From an uncultured Leptolyngbyaceae cyanobacterium (GTDB lineage: Bacteria > Cyanobacteriota > Cyanobacteriia > Leptolyngbyales > Leptolyngbyaceae), in contig CALIDI010000046.1 of assembly GCA_938023035.1 (NCBI GenBank), positions 1-51,764 of the forward strand: a DNA stretch of 51,764 nucleotides, read 5' to 3'. The notes under the pieces are model-generated. The model had not been told where the DNA came from, did no database searches, and saw only the letters and a program-made list of their open reading frames with translations. This document shows, one piece after another, positions 35,723 through 44,610 of the stretch. Numbering within the stretch: the first letter of the stretch is position 1; every line of letters starts with the position of its first letter. A program made the position numbers and the translations under genes.

Positions 35723-36748
35723 ATGAATGTTCTTGTCACTGGAGTTGCCGGATTTATTGGCTATCATTTTGCTAAACGATTATTAGAAGATGATATCACT
35801 GTTTACGGGGTTGATAACCTCAATGACTACTATGATGTGACCCTCAAACAAGCGCGCTTAAGTCACCTCTACCCCTACAAAAACTTTACGTTTCAGTACC
35901 TGGAGTTGGGCGATCGCGCCAGTGTTGCCCAACTCTTTCAGGAACACTCCTTTGATTATGTGGTGCATCTAGCAGCTCAGGCAGGTGTTCGTTACTCCCT
36001 GCAAAATCCTTGGGCTTACATCGACAGTAACATCACTGGCTTTGTCAATCTGCTAGAAGGGTGTCGCCAATCCCAGACTCAGCATTTTGTTTTTGCTTCT
36101 TCCAGTTCAGTCTACGGAGCCAATACAAAAACCCCCTTTGCAATTACGGATAATGTCGATCACCCCATCTCTCTTTATGCGGCAACTAAAAAATCAAATG
36201 AACTCATTGCCCATACTTACAGCCATCTGTATGGATTACCCGTCACGGGCTTGCGTTTCTTCACAGTGTACGGGCCTTGGGGCCGCCCTGATATGGCCTA
36301 TTTCAAATTTGTCAAAGCTATTGCAGAAGGCAAACCCATTCAGGTTTACAACTATGGCTTGATGCAACGAGACTTTACTTACATTGATGATGTCGTTGAG
36401 GGGGTTGTACGAGTCATGCATCAGCCTCCAGAATCATTATTATCAAATGTCAATCCTATGATTAATAGTCAGGCTCGGTATCAGCTTTATAACATCGGAA
36501 ACCATCGCCCCGTCGAACTGATGCAGTTTATTCGAGTGATTGAACAGGCGATTGGCAAGCCGGCCCATCTCAATTTCTTGCCGATGCAACCCGGAGATGT
36601 ACCTACGACCTATGCTGATGTTGAGGATCTGATGCAGGCTGTTGGGTTTAAACCCAGTATTACGATTGAGGAAGGCATGCATCGATTTGTCCGATGGTAT
36701 CAAGATTACTATCAACCTCAGGTATCTCATCTGCCTCTTTGTTGTTAG
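35723..36748 (+). CDS. NAD-dependent epimerase, probably UDP-glucuronate 4-epimerase
   Basis: This 341-residue short-chain epimerase has the NAD loop TGVAGFIGYHFAKRL, VDNLNDYYDVTLKQARL (a signature of UDP-glucuronate epimerases), HLAAQAGVRYSLQNPWAYIDSN, the serine in FASSSSVYG and the YxxxK pair in LYAATKKSNEL. RFFTVYGPWGRPDMA is also typical of the glucuronate branch. It would make UDP-galacturonate from the product of the dehydrogenase that opens this locus, so the frameshift there matters for this enzyme's substrate. GGAGAAGAGAG lies just before the ATG at 35723. The porin gene starts 26 bases after its stop. Confidence 0.9.
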   Translation: MNVLVTGVAGFIGYHFAKRLLEDDITVYGVDNLNDYYDVTLKQARLSHLYPYKNFTFQYLELGDRASVAQLFQEHSFDYVVHLAAQAGVRYSLQNPWAYIDSNITGFVNLLEGCRQSQTQHFVFASSSSVYGANTKTPFAITDNVDHPISLYAATKKSNELIAHTYSHLYGLPVTGLRFFTVYGPWGRPDMAYFKFVKAIAEGKPIQVYNYGLMQRDFTYIDDVVEGVVRVMHQPPESLLSNVNPMINSQARYQLYNIGNHRPVELMQFIRVIEQAIGKPAHLNFLPMQPGDVPTTYADVEDLMQAVGFKPSITIEEGMHRFVRWYQDYYQPQVSHLPLCC

Positions 36749-36774
36749 CTCAGTCGTTATTTACTGTGGTTTTC

Positions 36775-38505
36775 ATGAAAAGAACTGGCTTGAGTTTAGG
36801 GCTGTACCTATTGCTTGGGTTTGGCTTATCTACAAGTCGCGTGTATGGGGCTGAAGCGCTGCCGTTATCGTCACCAGATGATGATTCTGATACCTTGAGC
36901 ATACCTGCGGCAGAGTCTGGCTCGCTGCAGGCACCCTCTCCCATCTCTCCACCCGAGACCACTGATGATTCAAAGCTGTTGGCCCCTACATCCCCACCTG
37001 CTGCTACCGACAGGCCAAACCAACCGGTTCCTGTTATGCCTTCAGAGACTCCTCTGCAACCTTTATTGGATTTGGATGACACATCCGATAGCCCGATGGA
37101 TCGCGTTACCAGCGTCGCCGAGTTAGCAGATGTTAACCCCAATGACTGGGCTTATCAAGCGCTGCAATCTTTGATTGAGCGCTATGGTGTCATTGCAGGC
37201 TACCCAGATAAGACCTTTCGGGGCGATCGCCCGCTCACTCGCTCTGAGTTTGCGGCTGCACTGAGGGCAGCGATTCCTAAAGTTGACCTTTCTAGCTTTG
37301 CTACCAAAAAGGATTTGGAAGATTTGCAACGCTTGCAGGCAGAATTTTCCAAAGAACTAGAGGCAGTGAACGATAAGGTGACTCGTCTGGAGCGCGTGCT
37401 TCGCCCTGTTTCAGAAACAACAAAATTAACGGGGGAGGTGATTTTTGCGCCGATTTTTGTCAGCAATTCACAAAAAGCAGGTAGAAATGACGCTACTGAC
37501 AATGAGGTTACGATGAGCAGCCGGGTTAAGTTAACCTTTTTAACTAACCTAAGTGGCAAAAATCTTCTCCGCACAACTTTGAAAGCCAATAACATTGTGG
37601 GCCTGCAACGAGCGACAGGTACTGACATGGCCCGTCTCAGCTTTCAGGGAGATAACCGCAACCGCTTTGAACTGGATGAATTAAGTTTGCGTTCACGCTT
37701 GAGTCAACGGATCACTCTGTCGGCTTTTGCCGCAGGTGGTAGCTTAAACAAATTTACGGAACCCCTGAATCCGTTTTTAGCAGGTAGCAGCCAAGGCAGT
37801 ATTTCGCGCTTTGGTCAACGCAACCCCATTTATCGCCAGGGCGGTGAGGTGGGTTTAGGGTTTAACGTTCAACTCAGCAAAGCGGTTAAGTTGGATATTG
37901 GCTATTTAGCCGATCGGGTCAACGATCCCGATGAGGGCTTTCAGAAAGGAGCCTATGGCGCGATCGCCCAACTCACCTTCAGACTCAGCAAAACTGCGGG
38001 AATTGGGTTAACCTATGTGCGCTCATTTAATGCGCTGGATACCAACGCCGGGAGTAGCCGCGCTGATGATCCGTTTAATAACCGGAGCAATGCAATTACA
38101 GCAGACTCCTTTGGCCTGGAAACCACCGTTGGCATCAATAAAAACTTGGCCTTATCGGGTTGGGTTGGGTTTTCACGGGCAACGGCTAAGGATCTGCCAA
38201 GAAACCCATCCGCCAGTATCTTTAACTGGGCTGTTACCATCGCCTTCCCTAATTTAGGACAGGAGGGTAACCTGTTGGGCTTTATGATTGGTCAACCCCC
38301 CAAAGTTATCGCGAATGACTTTCAGCGTCGGGGAGAATCCTTTCGCGATCGCGATACGTCTTGGCACTTGGAAGCGTTCTACCGCATTCGTGTTAACAAG
38401 GGGGTCAGCATTACACCAGGTTTCGTAGTGATCCTGAATCCAGAACACAATCAGAGCAACGATCCTATTTTTATTGGTACCCTGCGTACCACATTTAGCT
38501 TCTAA
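36775..38505 (+). CDS. SLH-domain OprB-type outer membrane porin
   Basis: This 576-residue protein has a signal peptide (KRTGLSLGLYLLLGFGLSTS, cut near VYGAEA) and a Ser/Pro/Asp-rich spacer. One SLH domain follows (about 118-165: DWAYQALQSLIERYGVIAGY ... GDRPLTRSEFAAAL), then a coiled coil (DLEDLQRLQAEFSKELEAVN) and a beta-barrel of about 350 residues ending in TLRTTFSF with a terminal Phe. This is the standard cyanobacterial porin, in which SLH binds peptidoglycan-linked polymer; relatives have been tied to iron or solute passage. The ATG at 36775 is chosen because it begins the signal peptide. The frame extends to 36694 inside the epimerase gene. It may be the outer membrane exit or merely a co-located porin. 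Confidence 0.9.
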   Translation: MKRTGLSLGLYLLLGFGLSTSRVYGAEALPLSSPDDDSDTLSIPAAESGSLQAPSPISPPETTDDSKLLAPTSPPAATDRPNQPVPVMPSETPLQPLLDLDDTSDSPMDRVTSVAELADVNPNDWAYQALQSLIERYGVIAGYPDKTFRGDRPLTRSEFAAALRAAIPKVDLSSFATKKDLEDLQRLQAEFSKELEAVNDKVTRLERVLRPVSETTKLTGEVIFAPIFVSNSQKAGRNDATDNEVTMSSRVKLTFLTNLSGKNLLRTTLKANNIVGLQRATGTDMARLSFQGDNRNRFELDELSLRSRLSQRITLSAFAAGGSLNKFTEPLNPFLAGSSQGSISRFGQRNPIYRQGGEVGLGFNVQLSKAVKLDIGYLADRVNDPDEGFQKGAYGAIAQLTFRLSKTAGIGLTYVRSFNALDTNAGSSRADDPFNNRSNAITADSFGLETTVGINKNLALSGWVGFSRATAKDLPRNPSASIFNWAVTIAFPNLGQEGNLLGFMIGQPPKVIANDFQRRGESFRDRDTSWHLEAFYRIRVNKGVSITPGFVVILNPEHNQSNDPIFIGTLRTTFSF

Positions 38506-38618
38506 AACTTAGTTTCTTGCTCGGGTTGGTGCGTTTATTCGCGTATCACGGTTCATCCTTGCTTGCTTAAATTATGACTGAATTTGAAACTAAGACTGAG
38601 TTTGGAGTGCGTCTATCA

Positions 38619-39173
38619 ATGAAAACTTTTTTTCAATACACCCTCGGTGCTTTTTTAAGTGCTAGTGCACTTTTGATCAATAGTTTATCCACCGATGCGA
38701 TCGAGTTAGCTGACGGCGTGACCTATTTCCTTCATCCTCCTCGCTTCCTAGGGGCCACCTCTAGCCAGGATGGTACTTACATCTGGGGGGCGACCTACTA
38801 CTTCACATTAGCGGTGCCTGAAAATGCCGGGGAGCCACTGCAAAAAGTTGCGATCGTGCAGGAAGGCGGTTTGGGCCGGCCCTTATTTGATTCGAGCAGT
38901 ACCGAAGCCTTTGAAGGCACACGCAATCGTCGTGGCAAACCCCTGGCTATTCAAAATATCAACCTTGAACCAGAAATCCCAGCCTTGATGATCGAATTTG
39001 ACCCACCCATTTCCCCAGGGAAAACAGTCACCATTCGACTCTATCCCGTCAGAAATCCTGGTGTTGCAGGCACCTACTTCTATGGTATTACCGCCTTTCC
39101 AGCGGGGAAAAAGCCCTATGGACAGTATATTGGAGTTGGCCAAATCCAAATTTATGACAGCAATCAGGATTAG
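38619..39173 (+). CDS. DUF2808 secreted protein
   Basis: This protein of about 184 residues has a signal peptide (KTFFQYTLGAFLSASALLIN, cleavage near STDAIEL). A beta-rich domain of the cyanobacterial DUF2808 family follows: VTYFLHPPRFLGATSS, TYYFTLAVPENAGEPLQKVA, IEFDPPISPGKTVTIRLYPV and a closing GTYFYGITAFPAG. I take the ATG at 38619 over 38574 because it starts the signal peptide and follows GGAG. The protein should be periplasmic or surface-exposed. The family's role is unknown; some members are reported in cell-envelope or exoproteome fractions. It is last in the plus-strand run and converges on the hydrolase gene. Confidence 0.85.
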   Translation: MKTFFQYTLGAFLSASALLINSLSTDAIELADGVTYFLHPPRFLGATSSQDGTYIWGATYYFTLAVPENAGEPLQKVAIVQEGGLGRPLFDSSSTEAFEGTRNRRGKPLAIQNINLEPEIPALMIEFDPPISPGKTVTIRLYPVRNPGVAGTYFYGITAFPAGKKPYGQYIGVGQIQIYDSNQD

Positions 39174-39296
39174 ATTCTGCGACTCAATCGGCTGGATCCA
39201 ATCACTGATATATACGCAACCGCCTATTTCATGTGCAGGGGTGGGGGATAAGGGCACATTTGCGAAACTTGGGGTGCATTTTATCAAGTCTTGTCT

Positions 39297-40352
39297 CTAA
39301 GCGGCTTTTTCGATAGGAAATCCTGGCCAGGTATGGAGATCAGCGGTTGAGCGCACAACTTGCATGCCCGCAGCGGCAAAGCGTTGAAAGGCAGCATCTG
39401 CCTGATCCGTAAAATCCACTACATCAGGAATGACGACGGGGGACGTGCAATCTTCTAGGAGATAGATTTTGCTGGCAAGTGCCCGATTCTGTTGCGGAAT
39501 TGCACTCAGTAAATCATCGATTGTCCAGGCGACGCAATGGCTTTTTGCCTGCCCAGCAATTATCACAGCATCAAAGGTCAGCAGTTTTTGAATCAGAGCC
39601 TGATTTTTTTGAGCGATGGGTTGCTGATCAACCCCATCTAAGACTTCAGGACTGAGCACCGAGTAATTTTCAGTAAGGGGGTTGTTGCCTTTTACTTCAA
39701 AGGCGGTCTGGCTTTGACGGGCGATCGCGTGGAAAAAGCAGGCTTCTTCTACAGCAGAAACTAGCGCATGACCAATGCCGCCCAGCATCGAGTGATAGGG
39801 CCAGATGGTCAGGGGATATTTGCCCGCGCTGCTAAGGCGTTGAGTGTAATGCAGTGCGTAGCGCTGTAGGTCTTCGTAGGGTTGTTGGAGGGTATGGGCG
39901 ATCGCTGGGTTTACGCGCCATTGCCCCGACTGAACCTCCTCTAAGGCAATTATTGTCATCGGGGGTGGATTATCTCCCTGATTATTGACCCAAAAAATGG
40001 GATGAAAGATTTGCATGGCGGTGTGGGTGTCTAAAGTCGGGATGATGGTTGTGAGCCGACCCAGGTTGCGATAGATGAATTCGCACAGTCGAATGTTGTC
40101 TTCTACTGCGCCCCGTTGCGATCGCCCGCCTACAAACAACTCAAACCCAGGAATACAAAACGTATTTTGCGCATCAATAATCAACAAACAGATGTGAGTT
40201 GAATCTTGATCGGCAGGAGGAATGGCCTGCTGATTGGCCCACACTTTTGCTTGACTGGCCCGTTCTTGATAGGGAACTCGCCAGACCTCGCCGACCCGTT
40301 GAGGTTCAAAGAAGCTCGGAATGGGTAATGGGGAAGGGGCTTGAGCACTCAC
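39297..40352 (-). CDS. Isochorismatase-like cysteine hydrolase (nicotinamidase-type)
   Basis: This 351-residue protein of the isochorismatase-like superfamily has the catalytic Asp in CLLIIDAQNTFCIPG, metal-site residues in TLDTHTAMQIFHP and the nucleophilic Cys in IIAGQAKSHCVAWTIDDLL. The triad partner Lys is probably in WPYHSMLGG or a nearby region but is not certain. It is much longer than a standard nicotinamidase (about 200 residues), with a long insertion between the first and second motifs. The start is a GTG at 40352, eight bases after AGGAG. It lies 114 bases downstream of the PBP gene on the same strand. The substrate could be nicotinamide or another amide. Confidence 0.85.
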   Translation of the reverse strand: MSAQAPSPLPIPSFFEPQRVGEVWRVPYQERASQAKVWANQQAIPPADQDSTHICLLIIDAQNTFCIPGFELFVGGRSQRGAVEDNIRLCEFIYRNLGRLTTIIPTLDTHTAMQIFHPIFWVNNQGDNPPPMTIIALEEVQSGQWRVNPAIAHTLQQPYEDLQRYALHYTQRLSSAGKYPLTIWPYHSMLGGIGHALVSAVEEACFFHAIARQSQTAFEVKGNNPLTENYSVLSPEVLDGVDQQPIAQKNQALIQKLLTFDAVIIAGQAKSHCVAWTIDDLLSAIPQQNRALASKIYLLEDCTSPVVIPDVVDFTDQADAAFQRFAAAGMQVVRSTADLHTWPGFPIEKAA

Positions 40353-40466
40353 GCAGAATTCTCCTGTAACCGACTAAAATCAAAATTCAACCACCTTTTC
40401 TCGATCGCAAGCAGTACAAACAACCCAGCGCCCGCAACCCTCTACCCATCAGCATCTGGCCTGGTC

Positions 40467-42749
40467 TTAGCGCAAAGCGCGGCTCATATATCGCCCCCAC
40501 AGGTCGGCGGCCATTGCACTGGTGCCCCCTGTTGCAGCATATTCATCGTTTCCCAGCCAAACGCCGGTCACCAACCCACCGGGGATATAACCAACAAACC
40601 ACAGATCGACGTTGTCGTTGTTGGTGCCAGTTTTGCCAGCTTCGCCTTTGCCAATTGCAGCAGCACGCCCTGTGCCGCTGCGCACAACTCCCTGAAGTAA
40701 TTGGGTCACGGTGTTGGCGATCGCGGCATCTAAAACGGGGCGATCGCGCTCAGAGTCCTGATCCCGCGAGAAAATGAGCCGACAGGTCTGATAGTTAGCA
40801 CGATCTTTGCAGTCTCCCCCATCAAAGATTCGGCGAATTAAGCGCGGCGGATTATATATTCCCTGATTGGCCAAAACGCTGTAAGCCGCCGTTAGCTCCA
40901 ACGGTGTGACTTCACTCTGGCCCAGTACTAGGCCGGGGTTGGCCGCGAGCTCAGCACGAATTCCCATTTTGCGAGCAGTGTCTATGACCCGATTTAACCC
41001 GACTTCTTGAGCAACTCGCAGAGCCACAACGTTTTCTGACTGGGCCATCCCCGTGTACATATCTACCGCACCAGCCCCCGTGCGACAACCATCAAAGCGT
41101 TGTCCCTGCCAGGTAAGAGCCGTGCAGGCAAACGCTTTAGTGGGAGCGATGCCCCGCTCTAGGGCAGCAATATAGGCAAACACCTTAAAGGTAGACCCCG
41201 GCTGACGATAGGCTTGGGTTGCCCGGTTAAACTCACTTTTGCTGTAGTCAGTGCCCCCAACTAGGGCCATCACTTCCCCGTTACGGGAGTCGAGGGTCAC
41301 AACGGCTCCCTGAGAAAACCCTGCCTGTGCCCCAGCCGTACTGATCGTTTCCTTTAGGGCCTGCTCTGCTTCTGCCTGTAGCCGTAGGTCTACCCCAGTT
41401 TCAACAAAAAAGTTGCCTTCTTTGGCCAGGTCTTCCCCCAAGATTTGGGCTAGCTCATCAAAGACATAGCTGTAAACATAGGGGGCACGAATGCTACTGA
41501 TTTCTGCCTCTGCTTTCGGATTGACCTCCAGGCGCGATCGCCGAGCACGGCTGGCCTCCTCCTGGGAAACCATCCCCAACTCCACCATCCGTTGTAAAAC
41601 GCCATCGCGCTGTTTAATTGCTTTTTCGCGATCGCGCACCGGGTTAAAAATATTGGGGCCAGGAAGCATACCCACCAGCGTGGCGGCCTCTGAAAGAGAA
41701 AGCTGACTGGCTGATTTGCCAAAGTAAAATTGGGCCGCATCCTCAAATCCATAGATGCCATAACCGAGATAAACCCGGTTCATATAGAGCAATAGCAAAT
41801 CATCTTTGCTGTAGTAAGTTTCTAACTTCAGGGCAGCGGCGGCCTCCCGCAATTTGCGCGCAGCAGAATCCTCAGTGCCAACATAATCCCGAAATAGACT
41901 GCGAGCCAACTGCTGCGTTAGGCCGCTACCGCCTTCGCGTAAACGCCCGCCGCGAATATTCACCACCAGTGCCCTGAGCGTACCGATAGGGTCAACCCCA
42001 AAGTGCCAGAAAAAGCGCGAGTCCTCTGAGGCAATCAGAGCATTGCGCAGATTCTTGGGATATTCTGACAGGGTCCGAAATTCCGTATGGGGGCGTGTAA
42101 TTGTGGAATTAAGTGCTTCTCCCTCGCGAGAATAAACAATCACTGGCCCCTGGGTTGCAGGTGGCAACGGTTTTACCGAAAATTTTTGCCACTCAATCAA
42201 AACGGCTAGCACTGTCAGGGCAGTTATTCCTCCTAGCCCATACATGCCGTACTGAAAGGCCCGCACATACCAGGGCGGTGGATCAACATACTTCACCCGC
42301 ACGGAGGCAGCTAATTCTGCTGGGCCAAGGGTATAGACCATACCATGGCGTAAACGTTCCTGCTGAATGCGTCGTTTGCCGCGGTAGATCCCATTGGTCG
42401 AGTTTTCATCCCGTAGCCAAAAGGGTGGCCGCACAAAGTAAGACAGCTTTCCCTGGGGGCGGCTATCTCGATTAAGGGAAAGATGTACCTGGCTCACTAC
42501 CGGGTTGCGCACTACAATGTCACAGGATTGGGAACTTCGTCCTAACAGGTAGCGATCGCCCAACAAAGGATAAACCTCAGCCTTGCTAGACTCCGCCGTT
42601 TGTACCCACAATTCAGGCACCCGAGCGTTGGGCTTTAGCTTTAGCTTCGAGAAATTGATCTTGGCCTGTACCGTCCGCACAGCTTGGGTCACGCTTCCCA
42701 GCAGGGTTTGCGGTTTTTGGGGTGGTGGTGTGGGGGTCATTGGCAGCAT
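40467..42749 (-). CDS. Class A penicillin-binding protein with N-terminal FHA domain
   Basis: This is a bifunctional peptidoglycan synthase. From the ATG at 42749 it has 760 residues. An FHA domain comes first (about 60-135; YLLGRSSQSCDIVVRNPVVS), a phosphothreonine reader. A single span follows (GLGGITALTVLAVLIEW), then the GT51 glycosyltransferase with the catalytic Glu in ASEDSRFFWHFGVDP and GGSGLTQQLARSLF. The transpeptidase has STFK (serine about 519), SEN and KTG motifs. The enzymatic part faces the periplasm and FHA the cytosol. GAGGGG lies four bases before this ATG; a GTG at 42785 would add 12 residues. The FHA fusion suggests control by Ser/Thr kinases. Confidence 0.94.
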   Translation of the reverse strand: MLPMTPTPPPQKPQTLLGSVTQAVRTVQAKINFSKLKLKPNARVPELWVQTAESSKAEVYPLLGDRYLLGRSSQSCDIVVRNPVVSQVHLSLNRDSRPQGKLSYFVRPPFWLRDENSTNGIYRGKRRIQQERLRHGMVYTLGPAELAASVRVKYVDPPPWYVRAFQYGMYGLGGITALTVLAVLIEWQKFSVKPLPPATQGPVIVYSREGEALNSTITRPHTEFRTLSEYPKNLRNALIASEDSRFFWHFGVDPIGTLRALVVNIRGGRLREGGSGLTQQLARSLFRDYVGTEDSAARKLREAAAALKLETYYSKDDLLLLYMNRVYLGYGIYGFEDAAQFYFGKSASQLSLSEAATLVGMLPGPNIFNPVRDREKAIKQRDGVLQRMVELGMVSQEEASRARRSRLEVNPKAEAEISSIRAPYVYSYVFDELAQILGEDLAKEGNFFVETGVDLRLQAEAEQALKETISTAGAQAGFSQGAVVTLDSRNGEVMALVGGTDYSKSEFNRATQAYRQPGSTFKVFAYIAALERGIAPTKAFACTALTWQGQRFDGCRTGAGAVDMYTGMAQSENVVALRVAQEVGLNRVIDTARKMGIRAELAANPGLVLGQSEVTPLELTAAYSVLANQGIYNPPRLIRRIFDGGDCKDRANYQTCRLIFSRDQDSERDRPVLDAAIANTVTQLLQGVVRSGTGRAAAIGKGEAGKTGTNNDNVDLWFVGYIPGGLVTGVWLGNDEYAATGGTSAMAADLWGRYMSRALR

Positions 42750-43001
42750 CTTGCCCCTCAATCGGAGCACCAAATCAGACAACACAGAAACAAGGTCTAC
42801 GCTGCTCTATTCTAAACAACGATGCCACAATCACAAGTAGGTATGGCCTGATCAGCAACTGGATCATTTATACCCGAGCTTTTAGGGTAGTGACGGCCTA
42901 TCCCCCTCTTGGGTGGTTTGGTAAATCACTGACAATCCGCGCGATCGCCCAATCAACAAAGCTTCCAATTTTATTAAACGACTTTTGCTCTAGGGTCTTG
43001 A

Positions 43002-43007
43002 TATAAT
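43002..43007 (+). promoter_or_regulatory. -10 element of the Nif11-like gene
   Basis: A consensus TATAAT lies 35 bases before the ATG at 43043. No good -35 hexamer is found at 16-18 bases, so an activator or an extended -10 may be used. Confidence 0.4.
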
Positions 43008-43042
43008 CCTGGCGATTCTAGAGAAACAAGGCATTGTGTGGT

Positions 43043-43417
43043 ATGGCTACAGCAAGCGTTCTCCAGTTTATGCAGAAAACCGCCGAAGATGACGTGTTGC
43101 GTCAGCAATTAGAAGCGCTCTTAGGCGTTGGCGATGGCAACATTAGCTCTGAAGCAGAGTTAGACCCTGACGAGGCAGCCGCCCTGAAAGGGGAACGAGC
43201 ACCGATTGTAACTGATTTTGCCGCCCAAAACGGTTACACTTTTTCGGTTGAAGAGTTAATTACTGTGGTCGATGCGTTTGCCAAGCATCAAGCGGGTGAA
43301 ATCTCCGATGAAGCACTAGCTAAAATTACGGGTGGGGCACTCAGTGCGTCTGAAAACCCGCTTAAACGGCTCACCCGCTACATGAGTAAAACCTATTTGG
43401 GGATTGACTTGAAGTAA
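43043..43417 (+). CDS. Nif11-like small protein with double-glycine motif
   Basis: This 124-residue protein's first 90 residues match the Nif11-domain pattern: short helices with SVLQFMQKTAEDDVLRQQLE, then DFAAQNGYTFSVEELI. After GEISDEALAKITGG (Gly-Gly at 97-98) comes a 26-residue basic tail containing NPLKRLTRYMSKTYLG. Nif11-type leaders precede ribosomal natural-product cores in many cyanobacteria and are cut after GG by peptidase-transporters. The tail here has no Cys and there is no modifying enzyme or C39 transporter nearby, so it may instead be a stand-alone conserved protein. I use the ATG at 43043; a TTG at 43034 is less likely. A TATAAT box is 35 bases upstream. Confidence 0.8.
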   Translation: MATASVLQFMQKTAEDDVLRQQLEALLGVGDGNISSEAELDPDEAAALKGERAPIVTDFAAQNGYTFSVEELITVVDAFAKHQAGEISDEALAKITGGALSASENPLKRLTRYMSKTYLGIDLK

Positions 43418-43516
43418 CGACAGAATTAAGCACAGCGATTCACTCGGGTGAAAATGGTCAGGTTGCTCGGCTATTTTGCGAATGCTGAATGTTTAAGGCG
43501 CCATTGAAACCACTAA

Positions 43517-43585
43517 GCAACATCTAGCCAGCAAAATTGCAACATCTAGCCAGCAAAATTTAAGCAACATCTAGCCAGCAAAATT
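43517..43585 (-). repeat. Triplicated 22-bp unit at the 3' end of the CPP1-like gene
   Basis: Three identical 22-base units (43517-43538, 43539-43560, 43564-43585) share the core ACATCTAGCCAGCAAAATT. The rightmost unit contains the last codons and stop of the minus-strand gene, encoding about SNFAG-stop. The other two are extra copies just beyond the stop. The perfect identity points to recent slippage. Confidence 0.92.
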
Positions 43586-44194
43586 ACTGAGCAACCACAG
43601 GAAAAATATCACCAACAGCGAGTCTAGCAAACTTGTCTGGAGCCCCATCCCCATTAACTGCGTCTTGAACAACGTCCAGATTAAACCACCCGCCAAAAAA
43701 CCGATGAAGAAACCGGCCAGTCCTAGTAGCATGGCCTTGCCCATCCGCCGCTCGCGCTTATAGATAAAGTAGATGGCAACAACAACCCCTGCCATTAGAG
43801 CCAACTGCTGGAGCATGGGATAAAACAAGGCCAAGGCTCCAAGCCCGACAAAAATAACGGTGGGCAGAGCAAACTCCTGCCATGTTGTAGGTGTGCTCAC
43901 CCACTGGCTCAACCAGTTGGGTGGCTGGGGCGGCGGTGGAGGCGTAAAGCTAGGAGCCTGGGCAGGCGTCTTCTCAGGGAAGCGAATCCGATCTGGAACT
44001 TTAATTTTGCCTTCTTGACGCAGCCGCAGTCGATCCATCAAAACGGCATCGTAGGCCGCTTCAATTTGATCTCGCTGCTGGCGATCGCCGACCAAATCAG
44101 CTTCCGACAACAGGCGATTACGAGTTTCGAGAATTTCTTCTGTGCTGGCATCTTCACGAATGCCTAACTGCTCATAAGGACTTAGCTGACTCAT
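43571..44194 (-). CDS. CPP1-like protein (J-like domain, DUF3353)
   Basis: This 207-residue protein has an N-terminal J-like fold (SPYEQLGIREDASTEEILET ... RDQIEAAYDAVLMDRLRLRQ) that lacks the HPD tripeptide. A Pro-rich linker follows (FTPPPPPQPPNWL), then a C-terminal membrane domain of about four spans (LPTVIFVGLGALALFYPML, LALMAGVVVAIYFIYK, AMLLGLAGFFIGFLAGGL, LLDSLLVIFFLWLL). Plant CPP1 (chaperone-like protein of POR1) has this design and stabilises protochlorophyllide reductase. The start of por lies about 7 kb downstream in this same window. The start ATG is at 44194. The last codons lie in a triplicated 22-bp repeat. Confidence 0.86.
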   Translation of the reverse strand: MSQLSPYEQLGIREDASTEEILETRNRLLSEADLVGDRQQRDQIEAAYDAVLMDRLRLRQEGKIKVPDRIRFPEKTPAQAPSFTPPPPPQPPNWLSQWVSTPTTWQEFALPTVIFVGLGALALFYPMLQQLALMAGVVVAIYFIYKRERRMGKAMLLGLAGFFIGFLAGGLIWTLFKTQLMGMGLQTSLLDSLLVIFFLWLLSNFAG

Positions 44195-44610
44195 TGTGCG
44201 CCCAGTGTTGCTTTTTCTTCAAAACTAACCTAGCCTAGCCTGGTTCACAAGTTTAATCCCTCAGGGATTTGAGAAACGTTACGTAAACCTTTTACCTTGC
44301 GGCTGACTCTCCCCAGGGTAACGGCTGGTCTATCGACGAGTCTATCAAACCCAACCATTGCCCCCTGGAGTTGGATAGGTATTGTCCTTCCTCAAGCGAT
44401 GTTGCTTTTCCTCTTCATGATGCTCATCTAAACCAGCTAGAAGAACTCAGAAGAAATGGGTCAAGCCTCACGCCACGAGAATCTATGTCTATTGTAGAAA
44501 ACCTCTACCCATTTCTTGCGGATTTAGTCAGTTTAATTTTTAGAATCAATGGATCGGGGGCGATTAGACGTAGGATGGGTGAAGGGCCGATAACCTTGGA
44601 CTCGTTTGAG
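44195..44610. other. Intergenic region with possible gene remnant
   Basis: From about 44371 to 44600 one plus frame reads like a helical protein (HLNQLEELRRNGSSLTPRES, then SIVENLYPFLADLVSLIFRI), but it has only a TTG start and runs into repeat B. It may be a gene truncated by the element or a chance frame. The remainder is non-coding leader of the CPP1-like gene. Confidence 0.35.

Noticed and set aside
43517-43585. Short regularly repeated units suggesting a CRISPR array
   Set aside because: The units are directly adjacent or 3 bases apart with no spacers, and one is part of a gene end. It is a tandem slippage repeat, not a CRISPR.
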